From NCBI RefSeq assembly GCF_016904885.1, contig NZ_JADWYI010000001.1, positions 5,952,001-6,016,000 of the forward strand: DNA of 64,000 bases. The letters run 5' to 3'. The stretch is from Archangium primigenium (GTDB taxonomy: Bacteria; Myxococcota; Myxococcia; Myxococcales; Myxococcaceae). Under the pieces are notes generated by a model. The model was not told the DNA's origin. It saw only the letters and a program-made list of their open reading frames with translations, and searched no databases. This document shows positions 1-9,109 of the stretch, in pieces (within the stretch, counting starts at the first letter, position 1; every line of letters starts with the position of its first letter). The position numbers and the translations under genes were made by a program.

Positions 1-479
1 CTGGAAAGCGATTGGACCCCTATCCGGGGTTCAACTTCCTCGTGGAGATCGATGGGTTGCTGACGGGAGGGTTCCAGAGCGTCAAGGGCTTGGAGGCTCA
101 GGTTTCCTACCAGCGCCAGAAAGAAGGGGGCAGTCCGTTCGAGTATCCGCTCGTCGAGCACGTCACGTATCCCCCGCTGATCCTGTCCCATGGCGTGACG
201 GACGTCGACGCGCTCTGGGAGTGGTTCGACGAAGCCCAGGCGGGCCTGCGCATCAGCCCGAGGACCGTCTCCGTGGTGATGCTCGATGCACAGCATGCGC
301 CCATCACGTGGTGGTATTGCGTGGACGCCGTTCCGACGCGATGGGTCGGCCCCACCCTCGATGCGAGCGGCGATGCGGTGGCCATCGAACAGCTCGAGTT
401 GGAGCATCAAGGCCTCAGGAAGGGCGCGTTGTCTCCCCTGCTGTCGCGGGCCCGCGCCGTCGGGCAGCTCGCCCGATAG
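1..479 (+). CDS. eCIS/phage tail tube protein (gp19 family), 5' end outside window
   Basis: This is an inner-tube subunit of a contractile injection system, of the T4 gp19-like family also seen as Afp1/Afp5 and Pvc1/Pvc5. The opening DPYPGFNFLVEIDGLLTGGF and the following SVKGLEAQVSYQ are the hallmark of the family: a first strand with VEIDG, then GGF and a GLE turn. The frame is open to the first base of the window, and the first in-window start-like codon (TTG at 12) falls inside the conserved block. I therefore read the gene as 5'-truncated by the window edge by a few residues. Visible length is about 158 codons, close to the family norm. It is followed after 3 nt by the next operon gene. 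A tube gene directly before a LysM-adaptor gene is the usual Afp5-Afp7 order. Confidence 0.85.
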   Translation, partial: GKRLDPYPGFNFLVEIDGLLTGGFQSVKGLEAQVSYQRQKEGGSPFEYPLVEHVTYPPLILSHGVTDVDALWEWFDEAQAGLRISPRTVSVVMLDAQHAPITWWYCVDAVPTRWVGPTLDASGDAVAIEQLELEHQGLRKGALSPLLSRARAVGQLAR

Positions 480-482
480 GAC

Positions 483-1571
483 ATGGAGATGACCCTGCTC
501 GACTCTCCTCCCAACACGGACTGTCGGCGGGACGTGGACCCACGGCTGCTGCGCCAGCTCTGGCACCGCGCCGAACAGCCGGGCCTCGTCCCGCTGGGAC
601 TGGTACGACGCATCCTCTCGCGCATGCGCTTCCCGCAACAGCGTCTGGAATGGCTGACCCGGCTCGTGCGCCGCTACACCCCCAGCGTGGGGTTGGACAA
701 GAGCCTGGTCCCCATCATCCACGCCACCGGGTGGACCGTCGTGACGCTTGGGCTGACAGAGGAGATGCCACCGGTTCCAGCGCGCCTCCTCGTCAAGGCT
801 CTCCCCGTCCCGGCGCTCGCGACGCCAGCGCAGGCCCCCGTGCCGCGAACCGCCTCCGCGCCACGGCTGATCGTGTCCCCGAGCCCTCCCCCGACGCCCC
901 TCCGCCGCGATACGACGCCAGGGGACGTCCGCCCCTCACCTCCATGGCCGTCTCCGCCCTCCGCGCGCCCCATGGCCTCGGACGAGGCGCCGCCGGGCGA
1001 GGTCCGTCCTCATCCGCTCGTCGTCGTCCAGGTCCCGTCGCCCGCCCGGCTCGTGCGACCGGAGGTCACCGCGTCGGGCGTCGCCCTCGTTCAACCCCTT
1101 CAGGTCTCCACGCCTCCGCAGCTCCCCCTCCCTCCACTCCATCCCGTGTCTCGCGCCCATGCCACGCCGCCGCCATCCCCGCGGCGTCTCCAGGTCTCCG
1201 CGCGGCCTCCCGCCGAGCGCGGGGCCTGGCGAGGAACGGAGTCTCCCATGGTCCATCCTTCACGCCCGCCCGCGCCCGCGTCGTCGGCCGCGCCCCCGTG
1301 GCATCCAGGCGCCTCGGCGCCCCAGCGGACCGCCGCGCCCCCGTGGCATCCAGGCGCCTCGGCGCCCCAGCGGACCGCCGCGCCGTCGGCCACCACGACC
1401 CAGGTCCCCGCGCGCTCGGCCCCGCATGAGCCGGAGCGGGTCCCGATGTCCGCCCCCCCGCCCCTCTCCCTGCCGCCGGAGGTGGATCTGGAGGCGCTCA
1501 CGCGCCGCGTCCGCCAACGCCTGCTGCGCCAGTCCATTGAGGAGAAGGTCCGCCGGGGAGGCGCACGCTGA
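483..1571 (+). CDS. Pro-rich eCIS-associated protein of unknown function
   Basis: A 362-residue protein I do not recognise as a named family. It has three parts. Residues 1-100 are a folded-looking helical region rich in Arg and Leu. Residues 100-310 are a low-complexity Pro/Ala/Ser/Arg linker containing two exact copies of a 15-residue unit (PPWHPGASAPQRTAA). The end is a charged helix (PPEVDLEALTRRVRQRL). It sits between the tube gene and the LysM adaptor gene, the position held in Afp/PVC clusters by the small Afp6/DUF5908-type protein, and its basic C-terminal helix resembles what those short proteins look like. An assembly or tethering role is only an inference. The start ATG at 483 lies 3 nt after the tube gene, and the stop overlaps the next ATG (TGATG). 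Confidence 0.7.
   Translation: MEMTLLDSPPNTDCRRDVDPRLLRQLWHRAEQPGLVPLGLVRRILSRMRFPQQRLEWLTRLVRRYTPSVGLDKSLVPIIHATGWTVVTLGLTEEMPPVPARLLVKALPVPALATPAQAPVPRTASAPRLIVSPSPPPTPLRRDTTPGDVRPSPPWPSPPSARPMASDEAPPGEVRPHPLVVVQVPSPARLVRPEVTASGVALVQPLQVSTPPQLPLPPLHPVSRAHATPPPSPRRLQVSARPPAERGAWRGTESPMVHPSRPPAPASSAAPPWHPGASAPQRTAAPPWHPGASAPQRTAAPSATTTQVPARSAPHEPERVPMSAPPPLSLPPEVDLEALTRRVRQRLLRQSIEEKVRRGGAR
1287..1376 (+). repeat. Two tandem copies of a 45-bp in-frame repeat
   Basis: Positions 1287-1331 and 1332-1376 are two consecutive copies of the same 45-bp unit, encoding PPWHPGASAPQRTAA twice inside the Pro-rich linker. The first bases of a third copy follow at 1377. The period is a multiple of three, so copy-number change would keep the frame. 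Confidence 0.85.
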
Positions 1572-2278
1572 TGAGCGGCCCGATCCAGAAGTTGCAGCTC
1601 CTCCACGAGACCCACGTCCCGAATGTCTTCACCGATGTGGGCAAGTTCACCGCCCTGTTCAATCCCCAGACGCTCCAGTTCAAACACGCCGCCGACTGGA
1701 ACGTGACGAGCATCAGCGGGCAGATCGCCGCCCAGCAGCGGCACGTCTTCGACTTCAAGGCCACCCGGCCCATCGAGCTGTCCTTGGAGCTCTTCTTCGA
1801 CTTCTCCAAGGAGAAGGGGTCGGACATGAAGATGACCCAGGAGTGGGAGACGAAGCTGCGGGCCCAGCACTTCAAGGAGCGGCTCAACACGTTCGTCCAG
1901 CTCATCCGGGTCAATCCCGAGCTGCATCGTCCCCCCCGCTGCAAGCTGATCTGGGGCACCTGGGTCCTGATGCACGGCATGCTCACCGCCCTGGACCGCA
2001 AATACACCGCCTTCTCGTCAGAGGGCATGCCCATCCGGGCTGAGTTCGCTTGTCGCTTCACCCAGGTGGAGACCGAAGCGGAGCAGAAGCGCTCCGAGCT
2101 TCATTCCGCGGACGTGGCCAAGCGGCGGGTCCTCCGCCGGGGTGACACCCTCCAGAGCCTCGCCCGCGAGGAATACGGCGATGCCGCGCTCTGGCGCCCC
2201 ATCGCCCGCGCCAACCGCATCACCCACCCGCTCAAGCTCACCCCGGGCATGAGTCTGCTCATCCCCCCCCTGGTGTGA
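1571..2278 (+). CDS. eCIS tube/baseplate adaptor with C-terminal LysM domain (Afp7/Pvc7-like)
   Basis: A 235-residue CIS tube-type protein. The N-terminal two thirds (residues 1-175) contain FTALFNPQTLQFKHAADW and the long strand region typical of Afp7/Pvc7 and gp53-like adaptors that link the inner tube to the spike. Residues about 184-233 form a LysM module (RRGDTLQSLAREEYGD ... NRITHPLKLTPGMSLLIP), as usual for this family. The ATG overlaps the preceding stop as TGATG, indicating translational coupling. The VgrG-like spike gene starts 10 nt downstream, as expected of neighbours in the assembled baseplate. Confidence 0.88.
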   Translation: MSGPIQKLQLLHETHVPNVFTDVGKFTALFNPQTLQFKHAADWNVTSISGQIAAQQRHVFDFKATRPIELSLELFFDFSKEKGSDMKMTQEWETKLRAQHFKERLNTFVQLIRVNPELHRPPRCKLIWGTWVLMHGMLTALDRKYTAFSSEGMPIRAEFACRFTQVETEAEQKRSELHSADVAKRRVLRRGDTLQSLAREEYGDAALWRPIARANRITHPLKLTPGMSLLIPPLV

Positions 2279-2288
2279 AGGATCATCC

Positions 2289-3938
2289 ATGGACTCCATT
2301 CTTCCTGGCCCTGGTATCGAGGTGAAGCTCGCGGGCAGGCCGCTCGATCCGCGAACCCGGGCCGATCTCGTCTCGCTCAGCGTCGAGCACGGCGCGGGCC
2401 TCACCAGCAAATGCACGCTCCAGTTGCGCACCTGGAATCTCGACACGCGCACGTACACCTGGGTGGATGACCCCCGATTCCAACTGGGCGGTGAGGTGGA
2501 GATCCGCCTTGGCGCGAGCGCCACCACCCTGGAGCCCGTCTTCCGTGGAGAGCTCACGGACCTGGAGCTCAAGGCCGAGGCCGACGGGCCCCCCCTGCTG
2601 GAGGTGTCCGGCCTGGACCCCCGCCATGTCCTCGCCCGCGAGCAGCGGACGCGCCGGTTCAGCGAGAAGACCCTGGAGCAACTCGTCGCCCGTGTCGTCC
2701 AGACGCACGGCTTTCGCGTGGGAGGCGTGCCCACGGTGAGCCTTTCCTCCATCACCCAGTACAACCAGACGGACCTCGAGTTCCTCAACGCCCTGGCGCG
2801 CGATCACGGCTGTGAGTTGACCCTCTCGCTCAAGGATGGGGGCAAAATGCTCCACTTCCAGAAGCGGGAGCCGGGCGCGCCCGTCCGATTGGTGCTCGGG
2901 CCGCAGCTGCTCGAGTTCAACGCCCGCGTCTCGTCCCAGTCCCTGGCCGGGACCGTGACGGTGCGCTCCTCGGCGCCCCAGGGAGAAAAGGAACTGGTGG
3001 AGTCGGCGCGGCTGTTGGCCGGACGCAAGCAGGCCGGCCTGTTGTTGCCCACCGAGCTGCGAGCCCGAGGCCAGCGCACGCTGACCCACCGGCCGGTGAA
3101 CAGCCCCGCCGAGGCGCGGGAGTTGGCCGAGGCGGAGCTCGGGCAGCTCGTGTCCAGCGCGATCAACGGCACGGGGCACTGCCTCGGCACCCCGTCCCTG
3201 CGGGTGGGCGGCACGGTCGACCTCCAGGGCGTGGGCCGGCGCTTCAGCGGCGAGTACCACCTCACCCAGGTCACCCACACGTTCTCCGTCAACGAGGGCT
3301 TCCGCACGGCGTTCGAGGTGCGGGGCGGCCCCTGGGGACCCGAGAGCGTGGGCGAGTCCCGGGAGCCCCTGCGGGGCCTCACCACCGCCCGGGTGAGCCA
3401 GGTGGACCCCCAGCACAAGGGACAGGTGAAGCTGCGCATCCCCTGGCTCGCGCCGGACTACGAGAGCGACTGGGTGCGCGTCGCCTCGTCCATGGCGGGC
3501 AAGGGGCACGGACTCTACCTGCCGCTGCAGGTGGAGGACGAGGTCGTGGTCGCCTTCGAGCAGGGCGACATCGACCGGCCCCTCGTGCTGGGCGGCGTGT
3601 GGAGCGCCACGGCCGCTCCTCCGGAGTCCTCACGGGCCGCGGGCGGCGCCGAGGAGGGCGTGAAGCACCAGTACGCCCTGCGCTCCCCCGGGGGCCTGGC
3701 CCTGTGGTTCGACGACCAGGCACGCAAGATCATCCTGGGCGACGGGGGCCAGAACCAGCTCGTCATCGATGCCCAGGCGGGCACCCTGCTCCTGGAGAGC
3801 CAGGGCGCCCTGAACCTGAAGTGCGGTGAGCTCTCCGCGCGAGTGCGCGAGCAAGTCAGTGTGCGGGCGGAGGGGGGACTGGCGCTCAACAGCCCCGCGG
3901 GCATCAAGCTCAACGACGGCGCCCTGGAGGTGGTGTGA
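2289..3938 (+). CDS. eCIS spike protein, gpD-gpV/VgrG-like (Afp8/Pvc8-like)
   Basis: A 549-residue central spike. Residues 1 to about 350 are of the phage late control gene D (gp27-like) type, with strings such as QYNQTDLEFLNALARDHG that are typical of VgrG/gpD proteins. From about residue 363, TTARVSQVDPQHKGQVKLRI begins the gp5/gpV OB-fold domain, which contains the WVRVASSMAGKGHGLYLPL and GDIDRPLVLGGVW signatures of VgrG. The remainder is a repetitive strand-rich tail that would form the needle. Its stop overlaps the ATG of the next gene. The trimeric product would sit under the baseplate and carry the tip protein. Confidence 0.92.
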   Translation: MDSILPGPGIEVKLAGRPLDPRTRADLVSLSVEHGAGLTSKCTLQLRTWNLDTRTYTWVDDPRFQLGGEVEIRLGASATTLEPVFRGELTDLELKAEADGPPLLEVSGLDPRHVLAREQRTRRFSEKTLEQLVARVVQTHGFRVGGVPTVSLSSITQYNQTDLEFLNALARDHGCELTLSLKDGGKMLHFQKREPGAPVRLVLGPQLLEFNARVSSQSLAGTVTVRSSAPQGEKELVESARLLAGRKQAGLLLPTELRARGQRTLTHRPVNSPAEARELAEAELGQLVSSAINGTGHCLGTPSLRVGGTVDLQGVGRRFSGEYHLTQVTHTFSVNEGFRTAFEVRGGPWGPESVGESREPLRGLTTARVSQVDPQHKGQVKLRIPWLAPDYESDWVRVASSMAGKGHGLYLPLQVEDEVVVAFEQGDIDRPLVLGGVWSATAAPPESSRAAGGAEEGVKHQYALRSPGGLALWFDDQARKIILGDGGQNQLVIDAQAGTLLLESQGALNLKCGELSARVREQVSVRAEGGLALNSPAGIKLNDGALEVV

Positions 3939-4255
3939 TGCCCGGTCCCCTTCTGGGCCAGGACACCCGCGCCCTGTGTCCCCATGGCGGACAGGCCCGC
4001 TTCACCGCCCTCGCGCCCCGCGTGAGGCTGGGGGGCGTGCCCGTGGTGGTCCAGACCGGCACCTTCCTCGTCTCCGGTTGCCCCCAGAGCCCGCCCGTGG
4101 GGCCCCCCTGCGTGTCTGGCCAGTTCCTCACCGCCGCCACCCGCGTCCGTGCCGGGGGCCAGCCCGTGCTCCTGCGCGACAGCCGGGCCCTGTGCGCACC
4201 GACTCCCGCTCCGCTCCAGGTCCTGGGGACCCAGGTGCGCGTCAAGGGCTTCTAG
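3938..4255 (+). CDS. Small PAAR-like spike-tip candidate
   Basis: A 105-residue protein rich in Gly, Pro and short strands (PGPLLGQDTRALCPHGGQ; GGQPVLLRDSRALCAPTP). The repeated pattern of hydrophobic residues with Cys and His, the size and the position directly after the VgrG-like spike gene match the PAAR-type tip proteins (Afp10/Pvc10 or short PAAR-like proteins) that cap the spike. The canonical PAAR tripeptides are not obvious, so the assignment leans on context. I chose the ATG at 3938, which overlaps the spike stop, over an in-frame GTG one codon earlier. Confidence 0.7.
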   Translation: MPGPLLGQDTRALCPHGGQARFTALAPRVRLGGVPVVVQTGTFLVSGCPQSPPVGPPCVSGQFLTAATRVRAGGQPVLLRDSRALCAPTPAPLQVLGTQVRVKGF

Positions 4256-4264
4256 GAGGACCCC

Positions 4265-4651
4265 ATGCGTGAAGGCTTCCTGGGACACGGCTGGCACTTT
4301 CCGGTGACGATCGACACCGAGGGCCGCATCGTCATGAGCGGTGGCGAGGAGAAGATCCGCCAGTCGCTCTTCATCATCCTCTCCACGTCGCCCGGAGAGC
4401 GGGTGATGCTGCCCGACTTCGGCTGCGCCATCCACGAGCGCGTCTTCACCCACGTGGAGAGCGCCACGCTGGGCCTGCTGATCGACGACGTCACCCAGGC
4501 GCTCGCCCGGTGGGAGCCCCGCGTGGACGTGCGCGAGGTGCGCATCGAGCCCGCGCCACGGGACCCGGCCGTGTTGCTCATCGACGTGTCCTACGTCGTG
4601 CGCGCCACCAACAGCCGCTTCAACCTCGTCTACCCCTTCTACGTGAGCTGA
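4265..4651 (+). CDS. Baseplate wedge protein, GPW/gp25 family (Afp9/Pvc9-like)
   Basis: A 128-residue member of the gp25/GPW family, the first wedge protein that nucleates the sheath on the baseplate. The diagnostic segments are all present: IRQSLFIILSTSPGERVMLP (the IR..I..LL.T..GER.M.P box), FGCAIHERVF, and a late MRVEVR-like strand (VDVREVRIEP). Length is typical. A strong Shine-Dalgarno, AGGAGG, lies just upstream of ATG 4265 and overlaps the stop region of the preceding gene. Confidence 0.93.
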   Translation: MREGFLGHGWHFPVTIDTEGRIVMSGGEEKIRQSLFIILSTSPGERVMLPDFGCAIHERVFTHVESATLGLLIDDVTQALARWEPRVDVREVRIEPAPRDPAVLLIDVSYVVRATNSRFNLVYPFYVS

Positions 4652-4656
4652 GCGCC

Positions 4657-7494
4657 ATGACCGTCCCGACGCCCCTCCTCGATTCCCGCACGTATGAGGA
4701 CCTCGTCACGCGGATCGAGCACCTCGCGAAAAAGCACTCCGCCTGGAGGCCGGCTCACGGCGGCCAGGATCCGGGCTCCGCGCTCATCCGCGTCTTCGCG
4801 CGCATGCTGTGCCAGGTGATCCAGCGCCTCAACCGCGTGCCCGAGCTGCACCGGCGGGCCTTCCTGGAACTGCTGGGAACCGCGCCTCGGCCGCCCCGGG
4901 CCGCCCGGGTGCCCCTGACGTTCCAGCTCGCGCCCGGGGCCCCCAGCGCCACCGTTCCCCCAGGCACGCGCGTCTCGGGAGAAGACAGCCCCGCTTTCGA
5001 GACGGAACAGGCGTTGACCCTCACCCGCTCGACACTCGTGGCCCTCCTCGTGCGCGAGCCCAAGGACGAGAAGAAGCCCGCCCGCCACAGGCTCCTCGAT
5101 CCGGCGTCTCCCCAGGCCTTCTCTCCCTTCGAGGTCCAGGCGCCCGTCGAGCGCGAGCTCTACTTGGCCTGTGATGCCCTCTTCACGCAGCCGGACACCA
5201 CCCACCGCGCGCTCGAGATCGAGTGGGCACTGAGTCCGAAGCAGGAGCCTGCCTGGTCTTTCTGGGATGGAGCGCAGTGGCGGCCCCTGCCCTTGCGTCA
5301 AGACGTGTCCCCGGACAAGGCGGTGCGCACACTGGACTTGACCGGAGTCCATCCGGAACGCCTCGCGCGATGGGGACGCACGGCACGCTGGCTGCGCTGT
5401 GTCCCCATGGATTCCTGGGACACCCTCGTGCCGCGGAACATCCAGACCCAGGTTCGCGTCAAGCGCACGGGCGTCCTCCCAGACCGGCTGTTCCACAATG
5501 CCCTCGCCCTGGAGCCGGACGGCAACGTGCTCCCGTTCGGGGAGATGCCGCACTTCAATGACGCCTTCTACCTCTCCAGCGCGGATGTCCTGCGCACCGC
5601 GGGGCCCTCGGCCACACGGACGATCCACCTCACCGTGGGCTGGAATGCGAATTCTCCCTGGAAGCATGTCTCGCCCGAGGGCGTGACAGCGGTCCTGGCC
5701 TGGGAGGTCTGGACCGACAAGGGGTGGTGGAAGCTGGGCCGCTCCACCAAGGATGGCACGGACACCGAGGACTTCCGGGACACGACCCGCGCGCTCACCC
5801 AGGACGGCCAGGTGCGGCTCACGCTGCCCGGCCACCTCCAGGACACGCGCGTCAACGGCGTGCTGGGACGCTGGCTGCGAATCCGGATTGTCGAAGGCCA
5901 CTATGGTGCTCCCGAGACCAGGGCCACCCGGCCCCCCGTGCTCTCGTTCCTGACGCTCGGCTATGAGGACACCCTCCATCCACCCTGGGAGGCCTGTCTG
6001 AGCCACGACGGGGGCGTCTGGACGCACCTGCCGGTGATCTTTCCCTGGGCCCCGGGGGTCACCGTCTTCCAGGAGGAGCCGGAGACCCACCCCACCCTGT
6101 ACCTGGGCTTCGACCGCCCCTTTGGCGACCTCCCCGTCTCCCTGTTCTTCCAGGTGGAGCCCCCCAGCCCCGAGGACCTCGTGGCCCACGCCGCGAACGC
6201 CTCGGTGGGCGCCGGGGACGAGCGTCAGCTCGCCTGGGAGTACCGGCACGAGGACGGGTGGCGTTCCCTGGCGGTCGAGGACGAAACCAGCGCCTTGCTC
6301 CAGGACGGCCTCGTGCGGTTCATCGGTCCGTCCACGCACACGCAGCGCCTCGAGTCTGGACAGAAGTGCTTCTGGCTCCGGGTGAGGCGGCTGTCGGAAG
6401 GCCCCGTCCGGAGCGTGAAATTACGGGGCGTGCGGCTCAACACCGTCTGGGCCTGTCATGCCACCCTCGTGACGGATGAAGTGCTCGGCTCGAGCACGGC
6501 GAGCGCCGCCCAGACCTTCTCCACCACGCGGACCCCGGTGCTCGAGGACTTCCGGCTCGATGTCCTCGAGGAGACCTGGGTCCGCTGGTCCGCGGTCCCC
6601 GACCTGCTGGCCTCCGGACCCGAGGATCGTCACTACACGCTCGACCCGGCGCGCGGCCAGGTGCGCTTCGGCGATGGGCTCCGGGGACGGATTCCTCCCG
6701 CCGGGGCCAACAACGTACGCTTGACCTACCGCTCCGGCGGAGGCGCTTCTGGCGATGTGCCCGCGGGAACGCTCACCCGGCTCGTCACCCCGCTGCCGTC
6801 CGTGGCCTCCGTCTCCCAACCGGAGCCCGCGACCGGAGGGGCCGATGGGGAATCACCTCCCCAGCTCGCTTGGCGCCAGGCCCGCGTGCTGCGTCATGGA
6901 GGACGCGCTGTCACGGCCGAGGACTACGAGGACCTCGCCCGCGAGGCCTCGACCACCATCGCCCGTGTCCGGGCATGCCCACCCGCGTTCAATCCCATTG
7001 CCCAGGCCGAGAAGCCCGCGCCACAAGAGGCCGGCGCCGGCCGGGTGTCCCTGATCGTCATTCCCCACGGCGCCGCGCCCCGGCCCCTGCCGGATCTCCA
7101 GTTGTTGCGGCGGGTGGAGGAGCATCTGCGCGCACGCTGTCCGCCCACCACCGTGCTCCACGTCACGGGACCCACCTGGATCGCGGCGGCCTTCACGGCC
7201 GTGCTCGTCCCCCGACGGGTCGCGGAGGGAGAAGCCGTCCGGACGCGAGCGCGCGACAGGCTCGCGCGCTACCTGCATCCCTTGACCGGCGGTCCAACAG
7301 GCGCTGGATGGGACTTTGACCAGCGGCCACGGGAGTCGGAACTGCTGGCCCTGATCCATCAGGAGAAGGGAGTGGATCATGTCCTGTCCGCCGAACTCAC
7401 GCTTTCCTTCGGGCCCGCGGTCCCTGGGTCCAAGTCGCTCTTCTTCGTCGAGGAGGCCTTCCTCGACGTTCGGCTCGCGGGCATTCCGGAGTGA
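4657..7494 (+). CDS. Large baseplate J-like protein (putative baseplate assembly protein, Afp11-like)
   Basis: A 945-residue baseplate component of the putative baseplate assembly family that contains a baseplate_J module. The N-terminus (YEDLVTRIEHLAKKHSAWRP ... PGSALIRVFARM) and the opening of a second conserved block near residue 660 (YTLDPARGQVRFGDGLRGRI), followed by DYEDLAREASTTIARVRA, are typical. The J-type fold lies in the C-terminal third. ATG 4657 begins 6 nt after the gp25 stop; upstream in-frame codons exist but lie inside gp25. Its 3' end overlaps the next gene by 4 nt. In assembled particles this family forms the wedges that ring the spike. Confidence 0.9.
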   Translation: MTVPTPLLDSRTYEDLVTRIEHLAKKHSAWRPAHGGQDPGSALIRVFARMLCQVIQRLNRVPELHRRAFLELLGTAPRPPRAARVPLTFQLAPGAPSATVPPGTRVSGEDSPAFETEQALTLTRSTLVALLVREPKDEKKPARHRLLDPASPQAFSPFEVQAPVERELYLACDALFTQPDTTHRALEIEWALSPKQEPAWSFWDGAQWRPLPLRQDVSPDKAVRTLDLTGVHPERLARWGRTARWLRCVPMDSWDTLVPRNIQTQVRVKRTGVLPDRLFHNALALEPDGNVLPFGEMPHFNDAFYLSSADVLRTAGPSATRTIHLTVGWNANSPWKHVSPEGVTAVLAWEVWTDKGWWKLGRSTKDGTDTEDFRDTTRALTQDGQVRLTLPGHLQDTRVNGVLGRWLRIRIVEGHYGAPETRATRPPVLSFLTLGYEDTLHPPWEACLSHDGGVWTHLPVIFPWAPGVTVFQEEPETHPTLYLGFDRPFGDLPVSLFFQVEPPSPEDLVAHAANASVGAGDERQLAWEYRHEDGWRSLAVEDETSALLQDGLVRFIGPSTHTQRLESGQKCFWLRVRRLSEGPVRSVKLRGVRLNTVWACHATLVTDEVLGSSTASAAQTFSTTRTPVLEDFRLDVLEETWVRWSAVPDLLASGPEDRHYTLDPARGQVRFGDGLRGRIPPAGANNVRLTYRSGGGASGDVPAGTLTRLVTPLPSVASVSQPEPATGGADGESPPQLAWRQARVLRHGGRAVTAEDYEDLAREASTTIARVRACPPAFNPIAQAEKPAPQEAGAGRVSLIVIPHGAAPRPLPDLQLLRRVEEHLRARCPPTTVLHVTGPTWIAAAFTAVLVPRRVAEGEAVRTRARDRLARYLHPLTGGPTGAGWDFDQRPRESELLALIHQEKGVDHVLSAELTLSFGPAVPGSKSLFFVEEAFLDVRLAGIPE

Positions 7495-8480
7495 TCACCA
7501 TGCGCGACCCCTCTCCGCTCGATGATTTGACCCATGCCGACCTGATGGCGGAGGCACGCGCCCTGCTGCCCACGCTCGCCCCCGGCTGGACGGACCACAA
7601 CCCATCCGACCCTGGCATCATGCTCGTGGAACTGCTCGCCTGGCTCACCGAGATGGTGCTCTACCGCGTGGATCAGGTGCCCGAGCGCAGCACGTGGACC
7701 TTCCTTCGACTGCTCAACGCACCGGACTGGAAGCGCCCGGTTCCAGGCGAGGAGACGGATCCCGAGGCGCTGTCGAGGGCCATCCACGCCACGCTCCTGG
7801 AGCTGCGCACCCCCTACCGGGCGGTGACGTGCGAGGACTTCGAGTGGCTCGCCAGGCAGTGGGTGAAGACGACGCGAGACCCCACACCGCGACGCATCCA
7901 CTGCCTCGCCGAGCGTGACCTGACGGGGGGCCCACCGAACGAGGTCAAGCCAGGACACTTCAGCATCGTGGTCATCTCGGAGACAATCGCATCCACGCCG
8001 CCCGGCACGACCGAACAGCCCGACGCGACGGTGCTGTCGTCCCTGTGGAAGTTTCTCGAGCCGCGGTGCTTGCTCACCACCGTCTGTCATGTCGTTGGCC
8101 CGAAGTACGTGCGATTCAGTCTCGAGGCGACCCTCTACCTGCGACCGGAGGCCGTGGCCCAGGACGTCCAGAAGAAGGCCGCCGAAGCCGTGCAACGCCA
8201 CCTCCACGCATTGCACGGCGGGGCGGACGGCCGCGGATGGCCCCTGGGCCGGAGCGTGTTCGTCTCGGAGCTGCTCGCCTGGCTTCACGACCAGCCCGGC
8301 GTGGCTTACGTGGAGCTGGGCGATTCGTTCCGGCTGGTGCTGGAAGAAGAGGACTCGCATCGCCTGCTCCCGAACAAGGGGGGGGTGCGGTTGCAGGCGC
8401 ACGAACTCCCCGCCGTGAACCTCTCTTCCGAGAATTTCAAGACGAAGTCCGTGGCCGACGACACCTGGAGCCACTCATGA
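7491..8480 (+). CDS. Second baseplate J-like protein (Afp12-like)
   Basis: A 329-residue shorter relative of the preceding protein. The opening contains LDDLTHADLMAEARALLP and DHNPSDPGIMLVELLAWLTEM, the signature of eCIS and phage wedge proteins of the baseplate J group, and the C-terminal half has the alternating pattern of the J-type domain. Translation may begin at GTG 7491, which overlaps the upstream stop as GTGA, or at ATG 7500; the conserved part starts soon after either. Large and small J-type genes in tandem match the Afp11-Afp12 order. Confidence 0.85.
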   Translation: MITMRDPSPLDDLTHADLMAEARALLPTLAPGWTDHNPSDPGIMLVELLAWLTEMVLYRVDQVPERSTWTFLRLLNAPDWKRPVPGEETDPEALSRAIHATLLELRTPYRAVTCEDFEWLARQWVKTTRDPTPRRIHCLAERDLTGGPPNEVKPGHFSIVVISETIASTPPGTTEQPDATVLSSLWKFLEPRCLLTTVCHVVGPKYVRFSLEATLYLRPEAVAQDVQKKAAEAVQRHLHALHGGADGRGWPLGRSVFVSELLAWLHDQPGVAYVELGDSFRLVLEEEDSHRLLPNKGGVRLQAHELPAVNLSSENFKTKSVADDTWSHS

Positions 8481-9109
8481 CGACGAGTTCCTATTTCCAA
8501 TACCTGCCCGCCGTCCTCCAGCAGGATCCCGTCCTGGGTGATTTCCTGAAGGCCTTCGAGCACATGTACACCGGGTATTCGGAGACCGGCATGCCGGAGG
8601 GGCTCGAACTCACGCTGGATCGCATCCACACCTGGTTCGACCCGGTGGGAGAAAACCCACACAGGGGTGCACCCGAGGACTTCCTTCCCTGGCTGGCGGA
8701 CTGGGTCGCGGTGAGCCTGCGGCAGGAATGGTCGCTGGAGTTCAAGCGCCAGTTCATCCGACGCGCGGTGTCCCTGCATCGCAAGCGGGGCACCCGGGAG
8801 GGAGTGCGGGAGGTGCTCCAGCTCCTCCTGCCAGACGTGTCCGTCGAGGTCTCGAGAGGAGACCCGGAAGAGTCCCATTTCTTCCGCGTCTCGTTCTCCG
8901 TGCACAAGCGCGATCCCGCGGAACTGGCCCGGCTGGCGCATCAGGTGAGCACCCTCGTCGATCAGCAGAAGCCCGCGCACACGGTCTACGCCCTGGAAAT
9001 CCACTCCCCCAGCATGCAGATCTCCCACGAGCAGGGAAAAGAACTCCGTATTGGGAAAAACACCCTTTTGGGCAGGGTGAAGTTCAGCCCAAGGAAAGCC
9101 ACGACATGA
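8477..9109 (+). CDS. Tail protein I-type baseplate protein
   Basis: A 210-residue phage-tail-like protein of the group often annotated as phage tail protein domain (P2 gpI-like). It begins YFQYLPAVLQQDPVLGDFLK and carries FLPWLADWVAVSLRQEW, then KRQFIRRAVSLHRKRGTREG, a diagnostic helix-turn with the RRGT-like motif. The protein would sit at the outer edge of the baseplate where fibres attach. ATG 8477 overlaps the upstream stop as ATGA; longer in-frame extensions run into the J-type gene and were rejected. Confidence 0.88.
   Translation: MTTSSYFQYLPAVLQQDPVLGDFLKAFEHMYTGYSETGMPEGLELTLDRIHTWFDPVGENPHRGAPEDFLPWLADWVAVSLRQEWSLEFKRQFIRRAVSLHRKRGTREGVREVLQLLLPDVSVEVSRGDPEESHFFRVSFSVHKRDPAELARLAHQVSTLVDQQKPAHTVYALEIHSPSMQISHEQGKELRIGKNTLLGRVKFSPRKATT

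Noticed and set aside
1287-1376. Tandem 45-bp repeat as a possible CRISPR or regulatory array
   Set aside because: The copies are contiguous with no spacers and lie in frame inside a Pro-rich coding linker.
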